Below, in pieces: positions 32,348-44,096 of a stretch of DNA of 64,000 nucleotides (its first letter is position 1; every line of letters begins with the position of its first letter). The stretch is from Mucidula mucida. Lineage: Eukaryota; Basidiomycota; Agaricomycetes; Agaricales; Physalacriaceae. The notes beneath the pieces were generated by a model. The model was not told the origin of the DNA. It ran no database searches and saw only the letters and a list, made by a program, of their open reading frames with translations. A program made the position numbers and the translations under genes. The stretch is from NCBI GenBank assembly GCA_015501055.1, contig JADNYV010000004.1:682001-746000 (forward strand), in the 5' to 3' direction.

Positions 32348-33261
32348 TGTACGTGTTTGTCGACCGTTACTCTGACAGTATTTTTTATCCTGATTTGACC
32401 GGTTACAATGCTTGTAATTCAAGGTATCAAACAAAAATCCAGTTCGTGTTCAGCGTTGTATGCACCTGAAATCCGGTGTTCATTGAGTTCCCCCTGTCTC
32501 ATGCACTGGAATTCCGACATTCTATTCAGCACCAGAGTTCTTGGGATACTCTGGGAGCTTGGAAGGTCTCAAATACTATTCACAGCTTTGATATCGCCTT
32601 GTAATACCCCTTTCATGTCTCACTCGAAGTATTCCGTTATAAAAGGCGAAGAACATACACCAACCCATATATCAGAGCCGCACTGAAAGGGAACGACGAT
32701 GTAAGTATCTACATTCACGGGCAGATAAACGAATTACTCTCGGGCCATATTAGCAGCAGCCATGACAGAGAATGTTTTCGTCAAGGGCGTTATAGGCTGC
32801 CTGTCTGGATTGGCGTTACTAGTCAATACGCCTGCCACGCCGTTTGTGGGACTCCGAGTAGAGCCCAATTCCAGGCAGTCGCAAGGCAGTGTCAAGGAGC
32901 AGGTCAGCGCGTCGTTACTTGGAAGACATAGTATCCTCATGAGCCAATAGACATTCCCAAGAAATTAACAGGAGTCCATCTCGGCGTAGGGACGCGTACG
33001 CGTGTTCTCGAGGTGTCGCAGGAGTAGACACAGGTATCCAGTTAGGATGGATTCAAAGTATACCAAAAATCTCCAGAGAGTACAGCTTCTTGTAGTATCG
33101 AGAAAAATGAGCCCAGATATGGTCACAGTATCAGCGATGGTGATGGTGTGAAGAAGAGATCACCGGTCCAGATCAAATCACGACTAGTCACTTTACCTCT
33201 TACTGCCACCATGAATCTCGTCCAACCTTAGAAGCTCTCTCAACGCGTCAGATTGGCGTAA
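32348..33261. other. Intergenic region, no gene seen
   Basis: 914 bp between the TIR element and RAD2. Short frames only; T-rich and relatively low-complexity in places. The last part should contain the RAD2 promoter. Confidence 0.45.
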
Positions 33262-36200
33262 ATGGGTGTCAAATCGCTATGGGAGCTGCTAGCTCCCGTC
33301 GGTCGTCCGGTCATGTTCGTCGAATCTACTTGGTCCATTTGTTCGGTAACTCATATGCCATAGGCTGGAAACTATGGAAGGCAAGGCTGTGGCCATTGAT
33401 TCTAGCATTTGGATATACCAGTTTCAGGCCACAATGCGCAATAAGGATGGCCAGGTGCTGTCTAATGCCCACGTTCTGGGATTTCTGCGCCGTATCTGCA
33501 AGCTTATGTTCTATGGCATGAAGCCTGTCTTCGTCTTTGACGGTGGTGCACCAGACTTGAAGAAAAAGACGCTGGTCAGCGAAACGGAACATCCTGGCTT
33601 GCGCTTGACTGACCTACTAAGTAAAACAGATGCAACGAAAGGAGAAGAAGAGCGGTGCTGCCGAGAGCCATGCAAAGTTGGCGCAGAAGTTACTTGCTGC
33701 TCAGATGAGACGGGAAGCACTTAAACACGTCAAGTCAGTCATGCGCGCCGTAATTTCGTGATATCTAAACTAATATCTATCTAGAGCCAGCAAGGGCAAG
33801 GCGTACGAGGAACCTGTCGTACTGGACGAGAATACTGTATATCTGGAGGACATAGATTCTTCTATCCCAAAGTCTACAGCGAAGAGACCCGCACCCTCCG
33901 CCTCACCCTCCAAGAAAGGCAAATTCTATGACCATGATCCGTATCGACTCCCTGACGTCGACGTCGGGCAACGTATTGCTCAAGCAACGCGTTCCACAGC
34001 TCCCGATCCGCGCCTAGCTACAGAAGACGAGCTTCGGGCATTCATTGAGGACATGCGTCCCGAAGACTTTGATGTCACTTCCGCCGCCTTTCAAGAACTG
34101 CCTACTGAGGTCCAATATGAAATAATTGGCGACCTGCGCCTGAAGTCGCGCCAGACCTCGTACAGCCGTCTGCAACAAATGCTGAAAACTGCTCCTACGC
34201 CTCTAGACTTTTCAAAGCAGCAAATTAAGAATCTCCAGCAGAGGAATTCTTTGACACAACAATTATTGGCGACGACAGACAGCATCGGAAAGGCGCACAT
34301 ATCTATTCCGGTGCGGATCGCGAGTGAAAGAAACAAAGAGTAGTTCTTATAAAGAACGAGGGTGAAGGAGGTGGTTGGATTCTCGGTATCCGAGACGATG
34401 GGACCAAAGAGAAGCCAATTGTAATCGATCATGAGGTTGAGGAGCAGGAAAGGGCTGCCACCCTTGAAGATGACGACGACGACGACGAAGAGATGGAAGA
34501 AGTCGCGATGTAAGTTTATTTTCAATTCGTTCTTTCAGTCACCCTGATCGTATAGACCAGTGACTGCTACGTATGATCCCGATTTGCGAAATCTACAGCG
34601 GGAGAACGCACTGGGCGCTATAGAACAACGCTCAAATGCAGTCAAGAAGACTTCTTCTCGTCCCCTGTTCTTACAAGATGCTTTAGATTCTGATCAGGAC
34701 GACCATGATTCGGAGGACGAGAGAATTGCCATAGCTATCCAGCGCTCGCTCGATGACCGACCAAAGTCGCCCTCACCTTCCATCGCCATGTACGGCGTGG
34801 ATGATCACAACGACTTCGACGACAACAGGTTCGCATCCACATCCAAAGTAACAGGTTCTGCACCGCAAAGGTCATTCACCTCGCAACGGACTGCATCTCC
34901 CGACCGATACCCTTCTACTCCCTTGGGAACAGCCTTATCTTTTGCTAATACCACACCGTCCAGGCAGCATATATCCACACCGGCTCGCTCGTTTTCAAAT
35001 CTGAACGCCGGCTCGTTCATGTTTGGTGCTCCAACCTTTCTGGCGGCGCCTCCTGCGACCCCGTCAAAGCCTCCGGCACATGGACCGTCTCCTGTGGCGC
35101 CGCCATCGTCCTTAGCCCTTCATCCTGATGCAATTTCCCAAGAATCGGTTGCGCATGAGGCGACGCCACGTAGAACGATGAACGTTGATGTTATAGAACC
35201 TGACCAAGCCGCTCCCTTAGCGCGTGCGCAGAGTAGCACGCATGTCCTGCGGGAACAGGTATCGCTTCAAGATTCAAAAGAGGATGTCTATTCCGTCGCG
35301 TCTTTGCATTCACCGAGCAGGGAGGAAATACTAAGCCCGAAAGTACCCTCACTGTCGCCGCCAGGTGTTCAGGATGGAATTGTCGCGGGACCCGGTAGTC
35401 CTGAGCCTGTGTCCTTCCCACCTCCGGATGTCGACATCTTGCCAATATCGAATACCCCACCGCCCATTCCGAAAACACCAACGTCACGCTCCGTCTCACC
35501 TGAAGCTTTTGTTTCTTACAAGCAACCGGTCTCAGAACCTTTATTCATAGATGATCTCGATGTTGAAGAACCTGCATCTACCTCCATCCCACTAGACCCT
35601 TTCATTGTCTCGGAAGCACCCGTGCGTTCTTCGTCAGTGTCCTTAAGTCGCCCTGCTTCGCCTGGGCCGGCCGCGGACACGGAAGAGGTTGAAGACTGGG
35701 ACGCGGCGCAGGAGATGGACCCGGTCGCCGAAGAGGGCGAATTTGCCCAGTTCATTTCTGACGTGAAGGGGCGGGACATCAACGAGGTTCGAAGAGAGAT
35801 TGACGACGAAATTGTGTCCCTCAACCAGCTTCGACGAGCCGCAATGCGCGACTCTGAGGATATCACTCAGCAGATGATTCACCAAATCATGGTAAGCGCT
35901 CCGCGGGGCGCCCTAACTCTTAGGTGATGGTCTAACGGTATTTCTCAGACGATGTTACGGCTATTTGGTATACCATATATCACGGCACCCTTGGAAGCGG
36001 AGGCGCAGTGCGCCGAGCTCGTGATGCTTGGGCTGGTTGATGGGATCATTACAGACGATTCTGACGTGTTTCTTTTCGGCGGAGAGCGCGTCTTCAAGAA
36101 TATGTTTAACCAGTCCAAGACGGTCGAGTGTTTTCTGACGACGGACCTGACTCGTGAGTTAGGTCTGGATCGAGGCACCCTTGTGAGGCTTGCATATCTG

Positions 36201-37330
36201 CTTGGAAGTGACTATGTCGACGGTCTGTCTGGAGTGGGTCCGGTCGTCGCTATGGAGCTTCTCAAGGAGTTTCCAGGCGATGACGGGCTGCACAAATTCC
36301 GAGACTGGTGGTCCAAGGTGCAAATGGGTAAAGACCGCGAGGACGATAACAAGTCAACGTTCCGGCAACGCTTCGTAAGTGTCTATACACCCCTGGTTGC
36401 CACAAGCTGAACTAGTTGTCCGTCGATAGAAGAAAAAGTTCAAAGATTTGTATCTCTCAAATGATTGGCCGAACCCCTAGTTGTGCGTGCCTTTTGACGT
36501 CTTTCGGAAAACGCGTGTAGCTGATTCTATTGCGTGTCATAGAGGGATGCGTACTACCACCCTACAGTCGATGAATCGGACGAACCATTCAAGTGGGGAC
36601 TACCTGACCTCGACGGTCTTCGCGGGTCTGTCACAATACTGAATTGTGAGAACATTCTCTCAATCTGACAACCCCATGTAGATTTCTACTTGATGAGCTG
36701 GGCTGGGGACAAAGCAAGGTCGACGATCTCCTCGTGCCAATCATCCAGAAAGCCGGCAAGCGTGCTCAGGTACGCGATCTACCTTTCTCCGTCTTGTACC
36801 TCCGTTGATCGTTAAAATTAAACACGACAGGGCGAGACAGCGAACAGACAAGGGAACCTGAATGATTTCTTTGACGTTTCCGCGGGAAGCGGGACGGTCG
36901 CGCCACGCCGAAGACAAGCGTATGCAAGCAAGCGGCTGCAGCAGGTAGTATCTGAGTATCGGAAGAAGAGGAAGGCCGCTCTGATGAGCAGGAGGATTCG
37001 ATGAATGAGGCTTCGGAGGAAGAGGGCAGCGGATCATTGAAGCCTGCGACGAAGAAATTGAAGCCAGTCGTGCAGAAGAAAGCGAAGGAGACGAGTGAGA
37101 CGCGTGGCCGAGGACGTGGGAGAGGACGTGTTGTTCGTGGACGCGGACGCGGCCGGGGGCGTAAACAGTCATCCAGACAGAAGGAGAGTTCGCCTTCAGA
37201 GGATGGACCGTCGGAGGGAGAAGACTTTGGAGAGAAGCCTATCGTTGTTGATGTGCCTTTGGCGGTGCAGCTTCGTCCCAGACCTAAACCTAAGCCGACT
37301 TACAAGGGGGCTCGCCTCACACCGACATGA
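33262..37330 (+). CDS. RAD2: XPG/RAD2-type nucleotide excision repair endonuclease
   Basis: About eleven exons (33262-33314, 33364-33574, 33630-33733, 33785-34509, 34556-35891, 35949-36374, 36430-36482, 36543-36625, 36682-36769, 36831-36944, 36992-37330). The product is the structure-specific nuclease that cuts 3' of lesions in nucleotide excision repair. XPG-N: MGVKSLWELLAPVGRPV, GKAVAIDSSIWIYQFQATMR, PVFVFDGGAP. A long acidic spacer follows. XPG-I: LFGIPYITAPLEAEAQCAEL, TDDSDVFLFGGERVFKNMF, then LLGSDYVDGLSGVGPVVAME. The C-terminal tail has RGRGRGRGRVVRGRGRGRGR. Two single-base losses interrupt the frame: at 34342 (RNKEY|VLIKN region) and in the C run 36474-36477 (NPLV). A 47-nt GTAGTA-AG intron at 36945-36991 is needed to reach the RG tail, or a third shift exists. 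In an essential-type repair gene these look like sequence errors. Confidence 0.88.
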
Positions 37331-37389
37331 TGTTCAAAGCTGTATGTATAACGTAACTCGCTTTCCAGATTATTGTGGTGAAATGGAAG

Positions 37390-37396
37390 AAAAAGA
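37390..37396 (-). terminator. Pol III T-run terminator after tRNA-iMet
   Basis: CTTTTTC on the minus strand, about 10 nt beyond the mature tRNA 3' end, the usual Pol III stop signal. Confidence 0.75.
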
Positions 37397-37404
37397 GAGT
37401 GTAT

Positions 37405-37476
37405 TAGCAGCAACTTGTTTCGATCAAGTGACCTCGGGGTTATGGGCCCCGCGCGCTACCACTGCGCCATGCTGCT
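37405..37476 (-). tRNA. tRNA-iMet: Initiator tRNA-Met (CAT)
   Basis: A 72-nt intronless tRNA read from 37476. It has a perfect 7-bp acceptor stem AGCAGCA/TGCTGCT with A73, and an anticodon stem with three G-C pairs around loop CCCATAA (anticodon CAT at 37444-37442). The T loop reads ATCGAAA. The A1-U72 pair, the GGG/CCC anticodon stem and A54 mark a eukaryotic initiator rather than an elongator. The internal A box (TGGCGCAGTGGTAGCGCG) and B box (GGTCACTTGATCGAAACA) are intact. A run of five T on the minus strand (37391-37395) follows as Pol III terminator. Confidence 0.95.
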
Positions 37477-37581
37477 ACTGACTTACACCAGCAGCCTATC
37501 TTCTCAAGGATCAATGTGATTATTGAAGACGAAGAAGAGCGTAATATCTCCCACTGCAGTTATCTTTGCTATTTACACGAA

Positions 37582-38131
37582 TTACTCTTCGCTTTCATCC
37601 TCCAACCTAGCCTGGCGGAAAGATTAACAAACAACGTTCGGGTGACAGCGGGTGTGGCAGACCTTGTTTGCGTCCAGTCCACCGAGCTCGGTGACCAGAC
37701 CGGAGAATGGGTACTGCCTGTGCACGACGGGTGATTCCGGAGTAAGAACGTGTTTTACGAGGAAGCCAAAGCCGACAAAGCCCATGGCGACAAAGGTGAA
37801 TCGTCGGAGGGCAATATGGGGAGCAATGGGTGGGATATCGGGACCCCACATGGAATAGAGCTCGTCATATTCGTGCACCTAAACAGAATGAGAAAAAGTT
37901 GGGTCATATTGGATGATGATTCTGTACAGGATCGCCTATGTTTCGACGGAGCAGCGGGTCCTGCCAGCCGTACGGAGAAAGATACTGCCTGGAGACATTT
38001 GGGACCTTTGGGTAGGATTCCTCTGTGTCCTCTGGGATTTCGGCGGTCTCGCTGGCATAGCGCCTGGAGGCTGGGAGCGGGCGTACGGCGACGGCGGCTG
38101 CACGGACGGCGCGCCTGGCGATGAAGGACAT
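37582..38131 (-). CDS. NDUFB8: Complex I subunit NDUFB8 (ASHI)
   Basis: Three exons (38131-37928, 37878-37663, 37611-37582) give 149 residues. The Arg/Ala-rich N terminus (MSFIARRAVRAAAVAVRPLP) is a mitochondrial presequence. The mature part has YGWQDPLLRRNIGDPVHEYD and ELYSMWGPDIPPIAPHIAL. One transmembrane segment (FTFVAMGFVGFGFLV) precedes TPESPVVHRQYPFSGLVTEL and GGLDANKARLEDESEE. This is the fungal NDUFB8 pattern, an accessory subunit of the membrane arm of NADH:ubiquinone oxidoreductase. The last exon is just 30 nt. It is divergent from the methyltransferase at 38297 with a 165-bp shared promoter region. Confidence 0.9.
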
Positions 38132-38296
38132 GGTGGTGGTTCGAGGGGTAAGAAGGTAGCACGTGGTATGGAAGGTGGACCCTGTTCTGAACTGAGCGGC
38201 CATCATGCTCATCATGGGTTGAACGAACCGAACCTGTATCTCGCGACCCGTTTCCATTTCATAACTGGTCAACTTGGTGGTTCGTATTATACCCCC

Positions 38297-40348
38297 ATGG
38301 CTGCTGCTGCTGCTGCTTCCGCCGCCGCCGCCGTCACCGCCGCGGCGCCCGCCGTCAAGGACGTCGAGGCTCTCCTGCTCAAGGAGCGGAAGCATAGGCG
38401 CAGGCCCGGCGATGTCCCTTACCCTGTCGGCCATTCCATGCAGCTCTCCAACTAGTACGGCGCGTCATTTTCTAGTCTAATCTCTGCTTACCGTTGTCTG
38501 CAGCGATATCTGGGACCATATGTTCTACTCGAGTTGCTGCCGACGGAGCCTCTCTATGCACCAGTTCGAAACGCCGCCAGTGCTTGTACTCGATCTAGGC
38601 TGCGGAGGCGGTTATTGGGCGCTAGAAGCTGCAAAGGAATGGACAGTCAGTCCGCCCCTCACTCTTTACTGAAATCGCCTTGACCCTTCTTGTACAGTCA
38701 AGCACCATCATTGGCTTTGACCTGCGCGACATCCAGCCGCGGCTGTTCGAAGTTGCAACTCACAAAGATTTGGCGAGACGAGTCAAATGGATGCACGGTA
38801 ATCTGTATGCTCCTTTACTGCCCAATACTCTTCCCGTTGTAACCGGCTTTCCAAGTCTCGATGGCCTTCCATTCCCCCCGACCATTTCGATTTCGTGCGG
38901 ATTGCCCGTATCGGACTTGGAGTCCCTGAAGATGAGGTACGATCACTATCATGCACCTTTTTTGCCGTACTAATGCACGTCGTGTCTAGTGGCAATATGT
39001 CCTGGAGGTTAGCAATGTTCGTAATCTGCTGTCCAATTTGACAACAAGAATAACAGGAAGTCGCCCGAGTCATGAAGCCAGGCGCTCCTCTTGAGGTTCG
39101 TCTTCCTCCGTTGTATACATTCGTACTATTCTCACATTATCCGTCGTCAAGATCCTCGAAGAAGACTTAATATTCCCCTGTTCAGAACCCATCCGACAGA
39201 AACCACTGCCACGCAGCCGTCCCTCATTAACTGTCGACCTTCCAATGTCAGCAGACTCCATACGGACTAGTCTATATTCTGGTCGCCCTTCTACGACGCT
39301 CATGTCCGAGTCCTGGCATATTAGTTTCGACGACGGTCCGGAATTGGGCATAAAACCCAAAGCCGGTCTTCCTACTCTTCAGGAATCCCCACCCTCGTCA
39401 TTCACTCATTCGGTATACCCTTCACAGTACACACTACACTCCCCGTCCGCCTACACCGCGTCCACTTATGGCACGATATCTACGCACATCAGTCCGGTAT
39501 CGTCAGATGACCACCATCACCAAGTCGAGCCGGAATCGCCTCCTCAGGACCACACGAAATTGAAGATTGCATGGGAAGCGATGCTTTCGAGACGGTTTCT
39601 ATCCTCGCAGCTATTATCCGTTCTTCCATTCTATCTTTCCTCTTGTTTCACGGATGTTCAGTCACATCCTACACTCGAGATCCCTCTCCCTCCAAATTCC
39701 GCCAACGCTTACTTGACGCACTCCACTATCGGCAACGGACATTACCAAGATTTCCATCAATTTGATGTCGACTCCCAATTTGTCATGAAAACGGCGAGTG
39801 CTCGACGTTCCAACGACACTGACAATGCATCGCTGCGGCACTCCATTTTGCCTCGAAACGCCGCGCCTTATTGGGCTACCATGCATCTCGCCAAAGTCGT
39901 GGAGACGATTGTCGGGTGTAAGGAATCCATTTGGGCCGAATACCAGCTTCTGAACGCGCCAGACCTTCCCCCTGTCGTCCGCACGGTCCGACCAAAAGAT
40001 ATCCGCGCATACTCCCAACAGTCTTCTGTTCGGGAAGATTTTGACAGTGCATGGTCAAATTGGCACAAGTGAGCACACAATATTCTCATTCAATTACCTC
40101 TGATCGGCTGCTCATGCTCTTCTCATTCCAGCGACATGATGGATCGTATCAACATGCGCAACACTGTCTCGGCTCAGCTAGCGTGGCCTGAGCCAGCGGG
40201 AGAGCGACCCGACTGGCGTATCTGGCGTGATAACGTTGATATAAAACCGGCGGACGAGTCTCCTCCTCCTCAAGACCCCACCAATCCTAGGACTGGTCTG
40301 AACATTTGTCGAGCGATGAAAGGATTTGTTGCCTGGAAGCCGCGATAA
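38297..40348 (+). CDS. Class I SAM-dependent methyltransferase, 559 residues
   Basis: Eight exons (38297-38454, 38504-38645, 38698-38804, 38856-38936, 38990-39007, 39057-39095, 39152-40068, 40132-40348). The N terminus starts with an Ala run. Motif I is PPVLVLDLGCGGGYWALEAA, followed by IIGFDLRDIQPRLF, then LLDGLPFP and DHFDFVRIARIGLGVPEDEW and EVARVMKPGAPLEILEED. This is the standard Rossmann methyltransferase order, found in a fungal-specific group with long Ser-rich inserts (residues about 200-330); the substrate is unknown. The C run 38874-38879 has six bases where seven are needed to connect LPFP to DHFDF, a one-base loss. Two exons are very short (18 and 39 nt). Confidence 0.8.
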
Positions 40349-41250
40349 AGCGTGCCCTTGAGCAATAACGCCCCTTTAAGTATTCCCTCATCTATTTCCT
40401 CTCGATTTCAACTAGCTATACATACAAGCGGACGGAATGCAGGAACAAGGTTGTACACACTGTTTATGTTCATCCACTGCTGTAATACTCTGATATACCA
40501 GACGCTCGCGTAGACATGTAACACTACTAGCATCATTTATTCCCGGAATTCTGTATACATCTACATGGTCTTGCTATTTCTCGTCGCGTTCTATATATAC
40601 TCTTCAGGTTGGTGTTCGGTATACTTGCTATTTGCCTTCCCGCTAATGGATTACTAGGAATCAGGAAATTGTCTTTCGTTTTTGGACTTGCCACATCAGG
40701 AATCAAGGTCTCTCATAACTGCTTCTTGAGTGTGTCCGCGACCTCTCCAGTCACAGCTCCTTTACATCGAGCAATGCAACGCAACGTATAGGACGTCGGT
40801 GAATATGAAAGAAACATTCCCAGTGTCGACTTCTAATCACATATCACTATTAAAACATGCCATCGGTGAGTGCTCTATTCTGAGTGTGGCGTAATTGTGA
40901 CCCCATGGGGAATAGCTATCGGTGCATCGCGATAGATAGGACGGATGGTCTGCACCTGTCACTTATGATAATCACTTTATCAGAGTCACAGGTCGATTCC
41001 TTACGTCGAGAAAAAACATCGTTCAAATGTTTCAGCGACACATATATCAAGTCGAGCGCTCAAACGCTTCTGTTGCAGACAACCCTCATGTGGAATTGCC
41101 GTTAGGCATATGCGACAGCAATCTGCATTGTTAGCGGACGGTATCTTGCACCGGGGCGTACTGTTCGTGATACAGCAGTACTCAAACAACAATAATCGCA
41201 TAGTCCAAATGATGATTCAAGACGACACGAGAACAACTCTACTCCACAAT
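40349..41250. other. Intergenic region between convergent genes
   Basis: 902 bp of AT-richer sequence with only short frames. No gene, repeat or RNA recognised. Confidence 0.5.
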
Positions 41251-41582
41251 TCAACCTATCGTGAAGCATCCGTGCGAGGAACCTATCTCGAATGAATCAG
41301 CAATCCAGGCGAGTCCCGAAACGCTTGACAGTACTTACGACAATCATCGCAGCATACAAACTGCGCCTTCCCGCCTGGGCAGTAGCCAGCCGAGCCAGCG
41401 TTGGAGTAATACGTGCAAGTGACCTTGGGATCACCCTTGGTGTAGCAATAGCACTTCTCCTTCTTCTCCAGTGCGGATCTCATCTCGCGGACAGCGCTCT
41501 GCTCTATGGCGGGCGTGGCGTATGTGCTCAACGCACTCAAGAGGACGAGGAGGAGTGCGGCGAAGGGGGCTTGGAAATGCAT
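41251..41582 (-). CDS. Small secreted cysteine-rich protein
   Basis: Two exons (41582-41339 and 41282-41251, 56-nt intron) give 91 residues. The ATG at 41582 starts a signal peptide (MHFQAPFAALLLVLLSAL, likely cleaved near TYATPA). The mature chain of about 65 residues contains eight cysteines: CYC, TC, YC, CC, DC and HGC. That is an even number compatible with four disulfides. The pattern KGDPKVTCTYYSNAGSAGYC then QFVCCDDC is not one I can assign; it is not a hydrophobin (spacing differs) and not a cerato-platanin. Small secreted Cys-rich proteins in basidiomycetes are often effector-like or defence-related, but no function is claimed here. Confidence 0.68.
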
Positions 41583-42221
41583 CTGGGAGGCGCTCGTCAA
41601 CGTGACGAACGACGGGGAACATGCAGACGCGACTTGCCTCGTGAGGTAAGGAGATGAAAAATGGGCTGAGAGAAGCTAGCTTTGAGATCAGGCTGAAGTG
41701 CAGAAAGAGCAATGAAAGTTTTGTCTATTCCTCGCACTGTGTGCATGTTTCTATGGGACTTGAACGCGAAGCCATGGGTTGTTCGGGGGTGGCATTTAAT
41801 ATCCCTTGCGCGTTTGGCGGACTCATGATGTAAAGTCGGGTCAACATAGCCTTTGCGCGTTCCATGCACTCGTGGGGCGTAGTGACGCTCCTGCGAGTGC
41901 GAACGCGGGTGCTCACTACAAGTTTTCACAAAGTGTCACACGCGTTCAAGAACAGGACTCTTATGGCCGCTGGCAACCTGTCGCTGAGCGAACCTCTTGA
42001 AATGTTGATTGTAAAACTACTCGACTATGCGTATCAAACGCATTTTTGCCCGTCGTAGTAGCGTACTAACCGTACTGTATGTATACCATCCTATCGAATA
42101 CATGTCCAATAAAAAAAAAGCCACAGGCGAAGATGGAGTAGATACCCATCGCTCGTTGAGGTGTATAAAAGTCGTAGCCACAGAACCCGCACTGTAAAAT
42201 ACCGCGTTTACAGGGTGCCGC
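41583..42221. other. Intergenic region, no gene seen
   Basis: 639 bp upstream of the secreted protein gene and downstream of the F-box gene. Short frames only; a polyA/T run at 42111-42120. Confidence 0.45.
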
Positions 42222-43942
42222 TCAAGAGCACGGTCCCACACGATGATTCCCTTCCTCACTAACCTTCCACTTCAATACATTCCTACCAGCCATCCTTGCG
42301 CCCACGACGCCGTCCTCGTCTGTCTTCACCCAAACCCTCGATGGGAAACGGCATTCATACTCCCAATCATCCGGTATGCCGTTGAACGATAGTATGTCCA
42401 GCGCGGGGCAAGTCCTAAAGAACATCACAGCACATGCCTGCTGGACAGGCTCCATGCCGTCGTTCACAGGATAATCCAACCGACGGCCAGCTCGCGTGAA
42501 GTCCGATATTTCGATGACGAACTGCTTCAAGTGAGGAAGATACATCGCAAGGCTATTTGCCAGTTGCACCTACCAGGGTCATGTTTAGTATAGTATATAG
42601 GAGAAGGAGACGAAGATACCATATCACGCTCTCGATAAGGCGTCACCTGCACTTCCAGCGAACGAATGTTGGGGAAGGAAAGGGACAACCGCTGAATGTG
42701 TTCGCCTCTTTGAAAGAGGCGCTCAAATAGACCGCTTCAACATTCTCAAATATGTGGACCTCGTCCTCTACAGTTTCCCACTCGTGGTTTAGAATCACCG
42801 TTTTGGTCGAAGACGGGAGCGCTTTGAGGGAATACATGTAATACGAAAGCTCCTCCAACTGGGTACACAGCGGGGGTAGTCGATGAAACCAAAGTTACTA
42901 GCATCTTCCGGGTTCTGCTCAAGTTCCGTATCATCGTACGACACTCTAAGGAACTTCACAGTGGGAAAGCACCGAGCCAATAATCGCGTAACGACGCCGC
43001 CGGTCAATTCCGAGTGTATCGCCAGATTCGTGACCACTGGACAGATTGGGAAGGCCTCGACGTCGGCTAGCTCAGGCGAAGACGATGAAATTGACAGATA
43101 GCGAAGGGAGTGCACGCTAGTATTGATCAAGAGACGGAGGGGAACGTGCTTCGTTGCAGTCTCCTCACGTCCTGTCTCCCAATCGATGGTGCGCGGACTT
43201 TAAATGGTGAGTTCGCTGAGGTTCCACCGAAGGTCCGCGTCGGGAACCGCCTCCACACTCAAGGAGGGAACAATGTCCAACCCGAAGTTATAATTAGGAT
43301 GGCGAGTAAGGCTCTTCCCCAGATGGCCGATGGTGAGCGAGTACAGATGAGGCCATTGCCCTATCATGACCCTCAGGACGCTGTGCAAAGCTTGCCCGCA
43401 TGTGATGAAATACGTCCCGGGTCAGATTCACAAATATCACAGCTTGGATAAGGCAGAAACAACTTGATGTTTGAAAGACCACGCATAGATTTGATAACGG
43501 GGTCGGATAGACATATTTGAGCGTCTCTCCGCCTCACGTTGAACCCGGATACCATCGCATCAAATGCTGAGATATTGAAGGAACGCAGGCGAGCGCACAG
43601 ATCTGGACGAGTCACTAAAAGCTGTTCGAGTTGCACACCTCATTCTTGTTTTGGATCGCTGGCGTTGTTATCTAGAGCCTTGACTCGATGAACCTGTAAG
43701 GCCGAGATAGGATGCGCATATATGAGGTCGGTACATATTTCATGAAGTTCCCGGCATAACGACGCGAGAGGAACGACAAGCGGTAATGGGAGGAAGGAAA
43801 AAATATGATGACGGAGTTCCCGAGGAAGGAGCATGAAGGGCGATCTCCCTCTTTGAACTTTATTTGCTGTATTTGAGGGTGCCGGAGCAAGTGTGGGATC
43901 CAAATCTATAGGTGGCGGCAGCTCACTCATCCACTTCTCCAT
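42222..43942 (-). CDS. F-box protein with leucine-rich C-terminal region
   Basis: Translation from the ATG at 43942 (MEKWMSELPPPIDLDPTL) gives an F-box at about residues 40-70: FMLLPRELRHHIFSFLPLPL and VVPLASLCRELHEIC. Further exons encode LLVTRPDLCARLRSFNI, WPHLYSLTIGHLGKSL, SVHSLRYLSISSSSPE and LPHLKQFVIEISDFTRAGRR, a leucine-rich pattern typical of Agaricomycete F-box families that recruit targets to SCF ubiquitin ligases. The gene appears damaged. A TAA at 43200-43202 interrupts an otherwise continuous exon, and the G run 42872-42876 is one base short for joining FGFIDYP to LCTQLEELSYY. Several exon joins are best guesses. Sequence error or decay are both possible; such families contain many pseudogenes. 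Confidence 0.62.
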
Positions 43943-44096
43943 GAACCCCACAGGATCCCCAGTATCAAATGATGGCAGAACAAACTGGAGACTGATGCCC
44001 CTCAGGCACAAGAGAATAATTGTGGCCAAGTGCTTGACAGTAACATCGGTCGGGGAGTAATGCTTGAGGGCACGGCTTTGACCGTGGATTCTGTCA

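Noticed and set aside
32763..32950. Small plus-strand frame beginning MTENVFVKGVIG
   Set aside because: Short, no promoter-like or conserved feature, no splice continuation; treated as chance.
41292..41657. Plus-strand frame over the secreted protein
   Set aside because: Antisense to the signal peptide and cysteine-rich domain, which have better support.
43943..44096. Open stretch (SPTDVTVKHLATIILL) joining the F-box gene to its upstream neighbour
   Set aside because: No splice choice with correct phase connects it to the 44097-45064 gene, and the first in-frame ATG is at 43942, so the two are kept as separate genes.
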